The notes: a model not told the origin generated them from the sequence alone. A stretch of 40,583 nucleotides of DNA from HGM04593 sp045661225 (GCA_045661225.1 JAZRFF010000005.1:1-40583); one strand, 5' to 3'; positions 15,610-24,523 are shown, numbered from the stretch's first letter. Numbers and translations are program-made.

Positions 15610-17532
15610 ATGAATCCTAATTTTGTACTTCCAAAAATTGGCGAAATGCCAATATTGGCTTCAATAGAAAGCATTTGTAAATTCGAGAAAGTTCCAACCA
15701 GAATTTACTCTTCGGAGAAAGAGGGCGTGCTGAGAGCTGCTGATATTGTGGTTGAGTCTATCAAGTCGCACAAGGGTGAAAAACCATTCGCTTTAGGCCT
15801 TTCTACGGGGCGTACCCCCCTTGGGCTTTACAACGAACTTGTCAAGCGTCATTTGAAAGGCGAGGTAAGCTTTGCTAATGTAGTCGTTTACAGTCTCGAT
15901 GAATTCTATCCGATGACTGCCGACTCTCCCCAAAGCCGTAACCATCGTGTGTACGAAGATTTTCTCAAATTCATTGATATAAAGCCCGAGAATGTTCACT
16001 TCCCCGACGGGTCGGTTGCTCCCGACTGCGTGAACGACTACTGTAAGGAGTATGAAAAAATGGTTAACGGCAATGTTGACCTTATGATTATGGGCGTGGG
16101 TGAGCTTGGACAGATTGGCTTTAATGAACCCGGTAGTTACGCTCACTCTACCACTCGTTTAGTACAGCTAAGTTACAATAGCCGTAAAAATCAGGATAAA
16201 TTCTTTTCGAATCCCAATGAAGTTCCAAAGATGGCAATTACAATGGGACTCGAAACTATTATGAGCGCAAAGAAGATTGTGCTTATGATGTGGGGCGAGG
16301 AGAAAGCGCGTATTGCGCGTGACCTTATCGAGGGCGAGGTTAACGAAGAGTTTCCTGCTACATTCCTTCAGGAGCACGACGACGTGCAGGTGGTCATTGA
16401 CGAGGCTGCAGCGCAGGAACTTACTCGCGTTAAGGAGCCTTGGCTCGTGGCACCTCCGCAGGAGTGGACCGACAAACTTATTCGTAAGGCCGTTATATGG
16501 CTCTGTCAAACAGTAGACAAGCCGGTCTTGAAACTTACACATCAGGACTACATCAAAAATTCTCTATCCGATTTGCTCGATAGAGTCGGTACATACGATG
16601 CTATAAACATTCGTGTCTTTAACGAGATACAGCACATTATATCGGGTTGGCCGGGTGGTAAACCGAACGCTGACGATTCGACCCGTCCTGTGCCTTCGAC
16701 TCCCTATCCCAAGCGTGTGATAATATTCTCGCCGCACCCCGATGACGATGTAATCTCAATGGGTGGAACGTTCAATCGTCTCATAGAGCACGGACACGAC
16801 GTGCACGTTGCTTATCAGACATCGGGTAATGTCGCTGTTTACGACGATGTTGTATTGCAGAACATTGATACTGCAAAGGAGATGGGATTCGGCGACCAGT
16901 TCGATGAGATTCGCGAGATTATAAAAAACAAGAAGGTGGGCGAGCCTGAACCGCGCCGTTTGCTCGACCTCAAAGGTGCAATCCGCCGTGCCGAGGCACG
17001 CGCAGCCTGCCGTTCAATAGGTCTCAACGACCGTACAAACGCTCACTTCCTGAACTTGCCGTTCTATGAAACGGGTGGAATAAAGAAAGGACAATTGTGC
17101 GACGATGATATTGAGATTGTAAAGGCTCTTATGCGCGAGGTTAAGCCTCACCAGATTTACGCCGCCGGCGATCTTACCGACCCCCACGGTACGCACCGTG
17201 TCTGTATAGAGGCTGTGTTGCGTGCCTTCGAAGAGGTTAAAGACGAGCCTTGGGCTAAAGAGTGTCACATCTGGCTTTACCGTGGTGCTTGGCAGGAGTG
17301 GGACCTTGCTGTTGCCGATATGGCAGTGCCATTAAGCCCCGAAGAACTTATACGTAAGCGTCACGCAATATTCCGCCATCTGTCACAGAAGGATATTGTG
17401 CCTTTCCCCGGCGAGGACGCACGCGAATTCTGGCAACGTGCCGAGGAGCGCACGCAGGGTACTGCAGAACTCTTTAACAAGATTGGTCTGCCCGAATATC
17501 AGGCTATAGAACTCTTTGCAAGGTTGCTGTAA
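15610..17532 (+). CDS. NagB-like domain fused to PIG-L/LmbE-type deacetylase
   Basis: A 640-residue fusion. Residues about 20-290 have the glucosamine-6-phosphate deaminase fold: LGLSTGRTPLG near 62-72, SLDEFYP (Asp97 at the E. coli Asp72 position), and GVGELGQIGFNEP at 162-174. In that last motif the catalytic Asp141 and His143 of E. coli NagB are replaced by Leu166 and Gln168, while Glu148 is kept as Glu173. Residues about 368-600 form a PIG-L (LmbE) N-deacetylase-type domain with the metal motif HPDD (376-379) and DPHGTH (524-529). Similar Bacteroides fusions are often named NagB, but the substitutions argue against ordinary deaminase activity. Its place after the sulfatase and maturase, near the hexosaminidase, suggests amino-sugar metabolism. 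No signal peptide is seen, so it is cytoplasmic. Confidence 0.85.
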   Translation: MNPNFVLPKIGEMPILASIESICKFEKVPTRIYSSEKEGVLRAADIVVESIKSHKGEKPFALGLSTGRTPLGLYNELVKRHLKGEVSFANVVVYSLDEFYPMTADSPQSRNHRVYEDFLKFIDIKPENVHFPDGSVAPDCVNDYCKEYEKMVNGNVDLMIMGVGELGQIGFNEPGSYAHSTTRLVQLSYNSRKNQDKFFSNPNEVPKMAITMGLETIMSAKKIVLMMWGEEKARIARDLIEGEVNEEFPATFLQEHDDVQVVIDEAAAQELTRVKEPWLVAPPQEWTDKLIRKAVIWLCQTVDKPVLKLTHQDYIKNSLSDLLDRVGTYDAINIRVFNEIQHIISGWPGGKPNADDSTRPVPSTPYPKRVIIFSPHPDDDVISMGGTFNRLIEHGHDVHVAYQTSGNVAVYDDVVLQNIDTAKEMGFGDQFDEIREIIKNKKVGEPEPRRLLDLKGAIRRAEARAACRSIGLNDRTNAHFLNLPFYETGGIKKGQLCDDDIEIVKALMREVKPHQIYAAGDLTDPHGTHRVCIEAVLRAFEEVKDEPWAKECHIWLYRGAWQEWDLAVADMAVPLSPEELIRKRHAIFRHLSQKDIVPFPGEDAREFWQRAEERTQGTAELFNKIGLPEYQAIELFARLL

Positions 17533-17559
17533 AAAAAGAGTAAATATATGTATATAGTG

Positions 17560-17596
17560 TCGGGTGGGTGCTGTCAGCACCCGCCCGATTGTTTTT
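17560..17596 (+). terminator. Terminator after the NagB-like/PIG-L gene
   Basis: TCGGGTGGGTGCT pairs with AGCACCCGCCCGA around a 3-base loop (one G-T pair), followed by TTGTTTTT. A strong intrinsic terminator that closes the sulfatase/maturase/NagB-like operon. Confidence 0.92.
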
Positions 17597-17636
17597 ACGT
17601 AAAATGACGGTGTGGATAGTAGTGTGCATTTTTCTA

Positions 17637-17666
17637 TTGTTTAATAATTTTAAAAATGTATATTTG
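17637..17666 (+). promoter_or_regulatory. Predicted promoter for the PEGA/TonB-C/FISUMP gene
   Basis: TTG at 17637-17639, a 19-base spacer and TATATTTG at 17659-17666 match the Bacteroidetes consensus fully. Transcription would start near 17673, leaving an unusually long leader of about 165 bases. Confidence 0.8.
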
Positions 17667-17674
17667 CATAATTT

Positions 17675-17762
17675 ATTAAGGTTGTTAAAGCGAAAGGGTG
17701 CCGGCTGCTGTCGGCTATTGCTTCAGAGGCAAGGTCTCGCTCGACGTTTTTGCAACCTTAAT
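17675..17762 (+). ncRNA. Candidate structured 5' leader RNA (branched)
   Basis: Immediately after the predicted transcription start, ATTAAGGTTG (17675-17684) pairs perfectly with CAACCTTAAT (17753-17762). Inside this 10-bp helix lie a second helix (AGCGA with TCGCT) and two hairpins: GCCG/CGGC, and TTGCTT/AGGCAA with a 3-base loop. The result is a branched fold of 88 bases ending about 75 bases before the start codon. I do not recognise it as a known riboswitch, SRP RNA or tmRNA. Drawn by eye; no folding energy or conservation has been computed. Confidence 0.4.
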
Positions 17763-17837
17763 GGCTGCGGATAGCTTAATTCCGAAAAAAGTTGTTTATA
17801 TTATTGGGTAAGAAATTTTTGATAAAGTAATACGATT

Positions 17838-19853
17838 ATGCGTAATAGAATAGTGCTATTATTTTTGTTGTTTGCATTGCCGATGGCTGCTCAGCAACTT
17901 GCAAAAATGTCTATCGTGAGTTTTCAGGAGCTTCCCGAGGACCTTTCGGCACGTCAGCCTGAATATGAACGTTATGACGGCAACGGCGACTTGTTTTCAA
18001 TAATAAAAGTAAGTTCGTCGACTCCCGACGACGACCTTAGTGCCTATAAATTCAGTTTCGGACAGATGGAGTGTCAGGTGTGCCCGATGGCCGACCTTGG
18101 TGAGTTGTGGCTTTATGTTCAGCGCGGTGCGAAGCACGTAAAGATAACCCGCACGGGTTACACCACTATACAGAAACACGACCTTGGGGTTACTATCCCT
18201 GCGGGTGCTGTCTATAGCCTCGAACTGTCGGCAGCAACGCCCAAGGCGCGTAAACAGATGGTGCGTTTTAATATTACTCCGGTGGAATCCAAGGCTATGA
18301 TAACCTACAAGAGTGATGCTCCCAACTCTGTTCAGCAGGTTTTTGGACAGGCCGACAGCAATGGTTCTGTGGCTAAGATTCTTGAGGTGGGCAACTACAC
18401 ATTCGAGGTGATGTCCGAGAATTGTTACCCGACCGAAGGTCGCCTTATTCTGCAAGGTGGTGAAACGCACGTACAGAATATAACCCTTCGTCCGCGCTAC
18501 GCAAATATAAGTCTGCTGGCAGGGGCTGATACCGAAATTCTTATAGATGGCGAGAGTAAAGGCAAGGGAACCTGGAAGGGTGTGCTTAACGCCGGCTCTT
18601 ATAATGTCGAGACCCGCAAGGCCAATCACCGCGCCGCTGCCGAGACAATAGTTGTAACCGAGGGTAAGAACGAACAGATAACCCTTAAAGAGCCTACGCC
18701 CATTGTCGGTTCACTCTCCATTGTGACCACTCCGCTCGACGTTACAGTGAGCATTGGTGGCAAGAGTGTCGGAAAATCTCCGCTTTATTTGGAAAATGTG
18801 CTCATAGGTACCCACACGGTAACGCTCTCAAAAGAGGGGTTTGGCTCGAAACGGTTGACTATAGATATCCGTGAGAATGAGACAACCGAGCAAACGGTAG
18901 AGCTGTCGCCTGTTGTGAAACAACAAGAAGCTCCGGCGCAGAACAGTAACTCCGCTCAAACGGACGAGGTATTTACCGAAGTAGAAGTTCCGGCCGAGTT
19001 CCCCGGTGGAATGCGTGCACTGGTCAAATGGTTGTCTGCGAATATCCGTTATCCCGAGGCTGCGCGGCTTAGGAACTCGCAAGGTAGATCTTTTGTTAAG
19101 TTTATTGTGAACACAGACGGCTCAATACAGAGTGCCCAGGTGATAAAGAGCTCCGGCGATGCCGACCTTGACAAAGAGGCGGTGCGTGTTGTGTCAAATA
19201 TGCCCCTATGGGTACCGGGAAAGAATGGCAATAAGACTGTGCGCACCTATTTTGTGTTACCGGTGACCTTCCGTTTGACCTCTACAGAAAGTAATAATGC
19301 AAAGAGTGGGAACTACATTAACGGCCACGAATTTGTTGACCTTGGGCTTTCGGTTAAATGGGCTACCTGCAACGTTGGCGCAAATGCGCCTCACGAGACA
19401 GGCGGTAGCTATGCTTGGGGCGAGACAGAAGAGAAAAGCGACTATAGCTGGAAAACCTATAAATGGCAACGATATAAGCGTCATTATACTTTCTATTTAT
19501 CCAAGTATTGCATCTATCCCAGTTCTGGAGACGTTGACAATAAAAAAGTTCTTGAAGCAGCCGATGATGTTGCCAGCGTAAAATGGGGCGGCAAATGGCG
19601 AATGCCTACATTCGAAGAGCAAAAGGAACTGTGGGAAAGGTGCAAATGGACCCGAATGACTCAAAATGGTGTCGATGGATACCAAATTACCGGTCCTAAT
19701 GGCAAGAGCATCTTTTTGCCGAACGGGTACTATTGGTCGAGCTCGCTGATGCCTAATTCTAATGCCGCTGCTTACGACTTAGACGTGAAATTTAAGACTT
19801 CGCGCAATGAATCACGTTTCAAGGCTCTTTTAGTGCGTCCGGTGTGCAATTGA
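17838..19853 (+). CDS. Secreted PEGA / TonB C-terminal / FISUMP-domain protein
   Basis: A 671-residue protein of unknown role. It opens with a signal peptide (about 1-19, MRNRIVLLFLLFALPMAAQQ). The next 120 residues are not recognised. PEGA-like beta modules follow (about 140-375), the clearest being GSLSIVTTPLDVTVSIGGKS...SPLYLENVLIGTHTVTLSKEGF. A TonB C-terminal-type domain (about 385-480) contains AEFPGGMRALVKWLSANIRYPEAAR, GRSFVKFIVNTDGSI and DKEAVRVVSNMP. A FISUMP-type domain (about 495-671) contains FVDLGLSVKWATCNVGA, AWGETE, GKWRMPTFEEQKELW and YWSSS. No proton-channel-coupled TonB anchor is seen, so it is more likely an envelope sensor or scaffold than a true TonB. It has its own strong promoter and long structured leader and stands alone between two terminators. 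Confidence 0.8.
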   Translation: MRNRIVLLFLLFALPMAAQQLAKMSIVSFQELPEDLSARQPEYERYDGNGDLFSIIKVSSSTPDDDLSAYKFSFGQMECQVCPMADLGELWLYVQRGAKHVKITRTGYTTIQKHDLGVTIPAGAVYSLELSAATPKARKQMVRFNITPVESKAMITYKSDAPNSVQQVFGQADSNGSVAKILEVGNYTFEVMSENCYPTEGRLILQGGETHVQNITLRPRYANISLLAGADTEILIDGESKGKGTWKGVLNAGSYNVETRKANHRAAAETIVVTEGKNEQITLKEPTPIVGSLSIVTTPLDVTVSIGGKSVGKSPLYLENVLIGTHTVTLSKEGFGSKRLTIDIRENETTEQTVELSPVVKQQEAPAQNSNSAQTDEVFTEVEVPAEFPGGMRALVKWLSANIRYPEAARLRNSQGRSFVKFIVNTDGSIQSAQVIKSSGDADLDKEAVRVVSNMPLWVPGKNGNKTVRTYFVLPVTFRLTSTESNNAKSGNYINGHEFVDLGLSVKWATCNVGANAPHETGGSYAWGETEEKSDYSWKTYKWQRYKRHYTFYLSKYCIYPSSGDVDNKKVLEAADDVASVKWGGKWRMPTFEEQKELWERCKWTRMTQNGVDGYQITGPNGKSIFLPNGYYWSSSLMPNSNAAAYDLDVKFKTSRNESRFKALLVRPVCN

Positions 19854-19906
19854 AATAAAAACCGGAGGGCATCGGCAATTTTTCCCTTCGGTGTGACTGC
19901 TGACAA

Positions 19907-19968
19907 AAAAGCCTCGACCACGGTCGAGGCTTTTTTATAATAAGCGGTCGAGGCTTTTTTGTAATAAG
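19907..19968. terminator. Bidirectional terminator with a duplicated 3' arm
   Basis: AAAAAAGCCTCGACC and GGTCGAGGCTTTTTT form a compact stem between two convergent genes. The 3' arm and its AT-rich tail are repeated directly: 19921-19944 and 19945-19968 are identical apart from one base. The 5' arm can thus pair with either copy. Confidence 0.88.
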
Positions 19969-19982
19969 TGTAGTTGTTGTGC

Positions 19983-20306
19983 TTACTCCTCGTCATCAAT
20001 AACGCCATTGTAGGCAAGCTCACCCTCTACAATAAAGAACAGTTCCTCGGGGTCGAACTCTCCAATGCCGTCTTTTTTGGCTTCTTTGGCAATGAATTTT
20101 GCAATCTCGTCTATGTCAATGTCGACATACTCGTTGTTGCTGTCAAGGATTCCGCTTTTGTCGTAGTAGTCATAGATTGTGTCAAGGAAATAGTAGAATT
20201 CATCGTCGCTGAACTTCTCCTTTAGTTCCTGTGGCAATCTCTCGCGAATGTAGGCGATGGTCTTCTCGTCGTCGAGGTCTTCCATCTGGAATTCGTCGTT
20301 ACTCAT
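19983..20306 (-). CDS. Small acidic protein downstream of trxA, function unknown
   Basis: A 107-residue soluble protein very rich in Asp and Glu (for example MEDLDDEKT, DSNNEYVDIDIDEIAKF and the C-terminal VIDDEE), with many aromatic residues (DEFYYFLDTIYDYYDKSG). No signal peptide, transmembrane segment or cysteine motif is seen. The ATG at 20306 is preferred over a TTG at 20318 that would overlap the trxA end. It follows trxA by only 4 bases, so dnaE, trxA and this gene likely share a transcript. I do not recognise a named family; it looks like a conserved Bacteroidales hypothetical. Confidence 0.75.
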   Translation of the reverse strand: MSNDEFQMEDLDDEKTIAYIRERLPQELKEKFSDDEFYYFLDTIYDYYDKSGILDSNNEYVDIDIDEIAKFIAKEAKKDGIGEFDPEELFFIVEGELAYNGVIDDEE

Positions 20307-20310
20307 CTTT

Positions 20311-20628
20311 TTATCCAATAAGTGCGTCGAACTTTGCTTTTACATCACCCTTGGACTTTGAGCCAACAAATTTGTCGACAACCTTGCCGTCCTTGATGAA
20401 TATTACTGTGGGTACGTTGCGTATGCCATACTCCATTGTGAGGTCATCGGCCTCCTCAATATCGCACTTGCCTACCGCGATACGACCTTCGTACTCGGCT
20501 GACAGTTCCTCGATGATGGGTGCCAACTGCTTGCAGGGACCGCACCAGGTTGCGCTGAAGTCCAATACTATTGGCAACTCTGTTGCCATAAATTCCTTAG
20601 CATTCTCGTTTGTTACATTTACTGCCAT
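20311..20628 (-). CDS. trxA: Thioredoxin
   Basis: Cytoplasmic thiol-disulfide reductant, reduced by thioredoxin reductase. At 105 residues it has the normal single-domain length, with the redox motif WCGPCK (Cys29 and Cys32) after VLDFSATWCG, the KCDIEEADDL segment and the cis-proline loop in GIRNVPTVIFIKDG. No signal peptide is present, which separates it from exported thioredoxin-like proteins such as TlpA and ResA. It starts 16 bases after dnaE ends and is followed after 4 bases by the small acidic protein gene. Confidence 0.96.
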   Translation of the reverse strand: MAVNVTNENAKEFMATELPIVLDFSATWCGPCKQLAPIIEELSAEYEGRIAVGKCDIEEADDLTMEYGIRNVPTVIFIKDGKVVDKFVGSKSKGDVKAKFDALIG

Positions 20629-20644
20629 AATCTTAAAATTTTAG

Positions 20645-23600
20645 TTAGTTAAGTTTATATTCAATATTGTCAATCTCTTTTATGTAGTCAATAAGTTCTT
20701 GTGTTACCTCAATATTGTGGCTTTTCGACTCAAGCTCAAGAATAAACTCCTGCTCGTAGTCTTTGACTTTGAATGTGAGTCTGCTCTTGCCCGGGTGACG
20801 TTCTATGTAGTCCATCAGTGTACTGTACACTTCGTCTGTGAGCGACATTATGTCGAACGAAAGGGTGATGCTTTTTACCATATTGTCCTTAATCTCGGGC
20901 ATAAGTTCTATGCTGTCCACAACAAAATCGTACTTTGTGGGGTCCCAACGACGTGCCTGGCAACTACCTTTTATATAGAGGAAATTGCCGGGGATAAAGT
21001 AGTTCTGACGTTTCATCCACTCGTCGCCAAGGAAGAATAGCTCGGCGGTGCCCGAAAAGTCCTCTACTGCGGCAACGCCGTAAGGGCTGCCTTTCTTTGT
21101 GAATCCGGTACGCGGCGGGTCGCTGACAACGCCGCCGAAGGTTATCTTGCGTCCGACAAGGGTCTCCATCTGGCTCATTTCGGCAGCCTTGGTGTTGCAG
21201 AACTCGTTGAGTATGAGCGAATAATCGTCGAGCGGGTGTGCCGAAAGGTATATGCCTACAAGTTCGCGCTCGCGGTTGAGCCTCTCAAGGGTACTCCAAG
21301 TGCCGCCGACGGGAATCTCGGGCTTGGGAATCTCTACCATCTCTGTATCGCCGAAAAGCGATGCGCTGGCGTTGGCCTTGTCGGTCTGGTAAAGGTTGCC
21401 ATACCTTACAAGCGCCTCGATAAATTGGTCGCCTTTGCTGTTGGTGCCGGCATATTGGTCGCGTTGTATGTTGCCGGGTAATTCGTCGAACGCTCCTGCG
21501 TAGGCCAAGCACTCGATGTTCTTGCGGTTGCAGGCTGTCAGGTTCACGCGCTCGACAAAGTCGAATATGCTTGTGAAAGGACCGTTTGCTTCGCGTTCCT
21601 CAATGATGCACTGAACGGCATTTTCGCCCACACCCTTTACGGCGCATAGTCCGAAACGTACATCGCCTTTCTTGTTGACGCTGAATTTGCGGCGCGACTC
21701 GTTCACGTCGGGACCAAGCACGTTGATACCCATACTCTTGCACTCCTGCATCAGTTTGGTGATTTCGGTAATCTTGTCAAGGTTGCGGCTCATTGCTCCC
21801 GCCATATATTGTGGCGGGTAGTTGGCTTTCAGGTAAGCTGTCTGGTAGGCTACCCACGAATAGCAGGTGGCGTGTGACTTGTTGAACGCATACGATGCGA
21901 ATTTTTCCCAGTCGGCCCATATTTTCTCGAGTACCTTTTCGTCGTGGCCGTTATTTTTTCCTCCGTTGATGAATTTGGGCTTCAGCTCGTCGAGCTTGTC
22001 TTTGAGCTTTTTACCCATAGCCTTACGCAGTGTGTCGCTCTCGCCTCGTGTAAAGTCGGCGAGCAAGCGCGAGAGGAGCATCACCTGCTCCTGATACACG
22101 GTAATTCCGTAGGTGTCCTTGAGGTACTTCTCCATACACGGAATGTCGTACTTCACCAGCGAGGGGTCGTGCTTGCGCTGGATAAAATCGGGAATATAAT
22201 CCATCGGTCCCGGACGGTAGAGGGCGTTCATTGCAATGAGGTCCTCGAACGTGGTGGGTTGCAGCTCGCGCAGGTACTTCTGCATACCCGGCGACTCGAA
22301 CTGGAATGTGCCTATGGTGTTGCCGTTGCTGTATAGTTCGTATGTTTTTGGGTCGTCAATGGGTATTGTGTCAATGTCAATATCTATTTTCAGGCTTTGA
22401 CGTATGTTTTCAAGCGCTTCTTTGATTATTGACAAGGTCTTTAGTCCCAAAAAGTCCATTTTAATGAGTCCGGTCTCCTCGATAACGCTGCCCTCGTACT
22501 GTGTTACGAGCATCTTTTCGCCGGTCTCTTTATCCTCGGCGATGCTGATGGGAACGTGGTCGGTAATGTCGTCACGGCAAATGATTGTTCCGCAGGCGTG
22601 TACACCGGTGTTACGCACGTTGCCCTCGAGCATTTTTGCATACTTTATTGTGTCGCGCAAAATTGGGTCGGGCGAGGCCTCGGCCTCGCGCAGTTCGGGC
22701 ACAGCCTGTATGGCATTGGGGAGGTTCATCTTTTTTCCATCGGGCAGACGGTCGGGGATTGCTTTGCATAACTTGTTCGAAATGTCGAGCGGGAGTTTCT
22801 GCACGCGCGCAACGTCTTTTATTGCGAGCTTTGTGGCCATTGTGCCGTATGTGATAATGTGTGCAACCTTCTCCTGGCCGTACTTTTCGGTTACCCAGTT
22901 TAGCACCCTTCCGCGTCCGTCGTCGTCGAAGTCTACGTCAATATCGGGGAGTGATATACGGTCGGGGTTAAGGAAACGCTCAAATAGCAGGTCGTACTTT
23001 ATGGGGTCGACGCGCGTGATTCCTAATGTATAGGCAACAACGCTGCCGGCTGCCGAACCACGTCCGGGACCTACAGACACGCCTAATTCTTCACGGGCTG
23101 CTTTTATGAAGTCCTGCACGATGAGGAAGTACCCCGGGAAACCCATAGTCTTCATTATGTGCAGCTCAAAGTCTATACGGTCGGTAAGTTCTTGCGAGAA
23201 GGGCTCTTGGTAACACTTCTTGGCTCCGTCGTAGGTGATTTTCCGCAAATAGTCACCCTCCAGTTTAATTCGGTAAAGTTTATCATAGCCACCGAGCTTC
23301 TTTATCTTTTTCTCGGCTTCCTCTTGCGAGAGTACCACATTGCCTTTCTCATCGCGAGTAAATTCGTTGAACAAATCCTCGTGGGTGAATTTTTGGCGGT
23401 AACCCTCCTCGGTGCCGAACTCCTCGGGAATTGCGAAATTGGGCATAATGGGGGCGTTGTCAATGGAATAGAATTCGACCTTGTCGCATATTTCAACGGT
23501 GTTTGCCATAGCTTCGGGCAGGTCGCCGAACATTTCGAACATCTCGGCCTTGGTCTTCATCCACTCCTGCTTTGAATAAAGCATACGGTTGGGGTCGTCG

Positions 23601-24337
23601 AGGTCCTTGCCTGTGCTGAGGCAAATGAGACGGTCGTGCGCTTCGGCATTCTCTTCATCGACAAAGTGTACGTCGTTGGAACAGATGAGCTTTACGCCGC
23701 ATTTTCTGCTTAATTCAACAATGTGCTTGTTTACCTCGACTTGTAAAGGGTAGACCTCGTGGTTGGCGCGCTCGACTGTTGCTTTGTGCAGCTGCAACTC
23801 AAGATAATAATCTTCGCCAAAGAGATTTTTGTACCACATTACAACCTCTTCGGCTTTTTCTATATTGCCGTTCTTAATCAGTTGTGGAACCTCGCCACCC
23901 AAGCAGGCTGAACAGCAGATTATACCTTCGTGGTACTTTTCAAGCTCTACCTTGTCGGTTCGCGGGTTGTAATAGTAGCCTTCACTCCACGCCTTTGATA
24001 CTATCTTTACAAGGTTGTGGTAGCCCTGACTGTTCTTTGCAAGCAGTAGAAGGTGGTGTCCGCGGTCGTCTTTGGTTTCCTTGTTGAAGAGTCTGCGATC
24101 GGCAATATATACCTCGCAGCCAATAATGGGCTTGAACTTCTCCTCGGGGGCTTTGCCTTTGTTTTGCTTGTTCACATAATTGTAGAACTCTTTGATACCC
24201 ATCATATTTCCGTGGTCGGTAATAGCGATGCCTTTCATTCCGTCGGCAATAGCCTTGTCGACAAGCTTTTTTATGGCTGCCTGACCGTCGAGAATGGAGT
24301 ACTGGGAGTGTACGTGTAAGTGAACAAAATCTTGCAT
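20645..24337 (-). CDS. dnaE: DNA polymerase III alpha subunit
   Basis: The catalytic subunit of the replicative polymerase. The 1230-residue length is usual for Bacteroidetes DnaE. It starts with the PHP domain (HLHVHSQYSILDG, ITDHGNMMG, and later CSACLGGEVP and CSNDVHFVDEENAEAHD). The palm follows with GPGRGSAAGS and the catalytic aspartates in PDIDVDFDDDGR near residues 463-473. The fingers contain QEQVMLLSRLLADFTRGESDTLRKAMGKK and the thumb/beta-binding region follows. The C-terminal OB-type domain includes KITFGGVVSDPPRTGFTKKG. The most upstream in-frame ATG begins the PHP domain exactly, so the start is secure. It leads a three-gene transcript with trxA and the acidic protein. Confidence 0.98.
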   Translation of the reverse strand: MQDFVHLHVHSQYSILDGQAAIKKLVDKAIADGMKGIAITDHGNMMGIKEFYNYVNKQNKGKAPEEKFKPIIGCEVYIADRRLFNKETKDDRGHHLLLLAKNSQGYHNLVKIVSKAWSEGYYYNPRTDKVELEKYHEGIICCSACLGGEVPQLIKNGNIEKAEEVVMWYKNLFGEDYYLELQLHKATVERANHEVYPLQVEVNKHIVELSRKCGVKLICSNDVHFVDEENAEAHDRLICLSTGKDLDDPNRMLYSKQEWMKTKAEMFEMFGDLPEAMANTVEICDKVEFYSIDNAPIMPNFAIPEEFGTEEGYRQKFTHEDLFNEFTRDEKGNVVLSQEEAEKKIKKLGGYDKLYRIKLEGDYLRKITYDGAKKCYQEPFSQELTDRIDFELHIMKTMGFPGYFLIVQDFIKAAREELGVSVGPGRGSAAGSVVAYTLGITRVDPIKYDLLFERFLNPDRISLPDIDVDFDDDGRGRVLNWVTEKYGQEKVAHIITYGTMATKLAIKDVARVQKLPLDISNKLCKAIPDRLPDGKKMNLPNAIQAVPELREAEASPDPILRDTIKYAKMLEGNVRNTGVHACGTIICRDDITDHVPISIAEDKETGEKMLVTQYEGSVIEETGLIKMDFLGLKTLSIIKEALENIRQSLKIDIDIDTIPIDDPKTYELYSNGNTIGTFQFESPGMQKYLRELQPTTFEDLIAMNALYRPGPMDYIPDFIQRKHDPSLVKYDIPCMEKYLKDTYGITVYQEQVMLLSRLLADFTRGESDTLRKAMGKKLKDKLDELKPKFINGGKNNGHDEKVLEKIWADWEKFASYAFNKSHATCYSWVAYQTAYLKANYPPQYMAGAMSRNLDKITEITKLMQECKSMGINVLGPDVNESRRKFSVNKKGDVRFGLCAVKGVGENAVQCIIEEREANGPFTSIFDFVERVNLTACNRKNIECLAYAGAFDELPGNIQRDQYAGTNSKGDQFIEALVRYGNLYQTDKANASASLFGDTEMVEIPKPEIPVGGTWSTLERLNRERELVGIYLSAHPLDDYSLILNEFCNTKAAEMSQMETLVGRKITFGGVVSDPPRTGFTKKGSPYGVAAVEDFSGTAELFFLGDEWMKRQNYFIPGNFLYIKGSCQARRWDPTKYDFVVDSIELMPEIKDNMVKSITLSFDIMSLTDEVYSTLMDYIERHPGKSRLTFKVKDYEQEFILELESKSHNIEVTQELIDYIKEIDNIEYKLN

Positions 24338-24523
24338 AGTGTCAGTCTCTGTTTTTTTTGATTTGATAAAGATAATACCTTTTGTTTACTCCCCATATTT
24401 TTATAAGTAAAAAGTTATTAACATTAACTATTTTTTGTGGCTCTGCCGGTGTGTTGCCGTTTGCCGAAACAGTATGGGCTGCAGACGAGTTTTTTATTTA
24501 TGGGGTTATTTTGTTCCTTTTTA

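Noticed and set aside
15610..17532. Annotation as ordinary glucosamine-6-phosphate deaminase NagB
   Set aside because: Two of the catalytic residues are replaced and a PIG-L domain is fused; the plain name would mislead.
17568..17774. Short plus-strand frame across the leader of the PEGA/TonB-C/FISUMP gene
   Set aside because: It starts inside a terminator stem, and its bases are better explained by the terminator, promoter and folded leader. A short leader peptide is not excluded but has no support.
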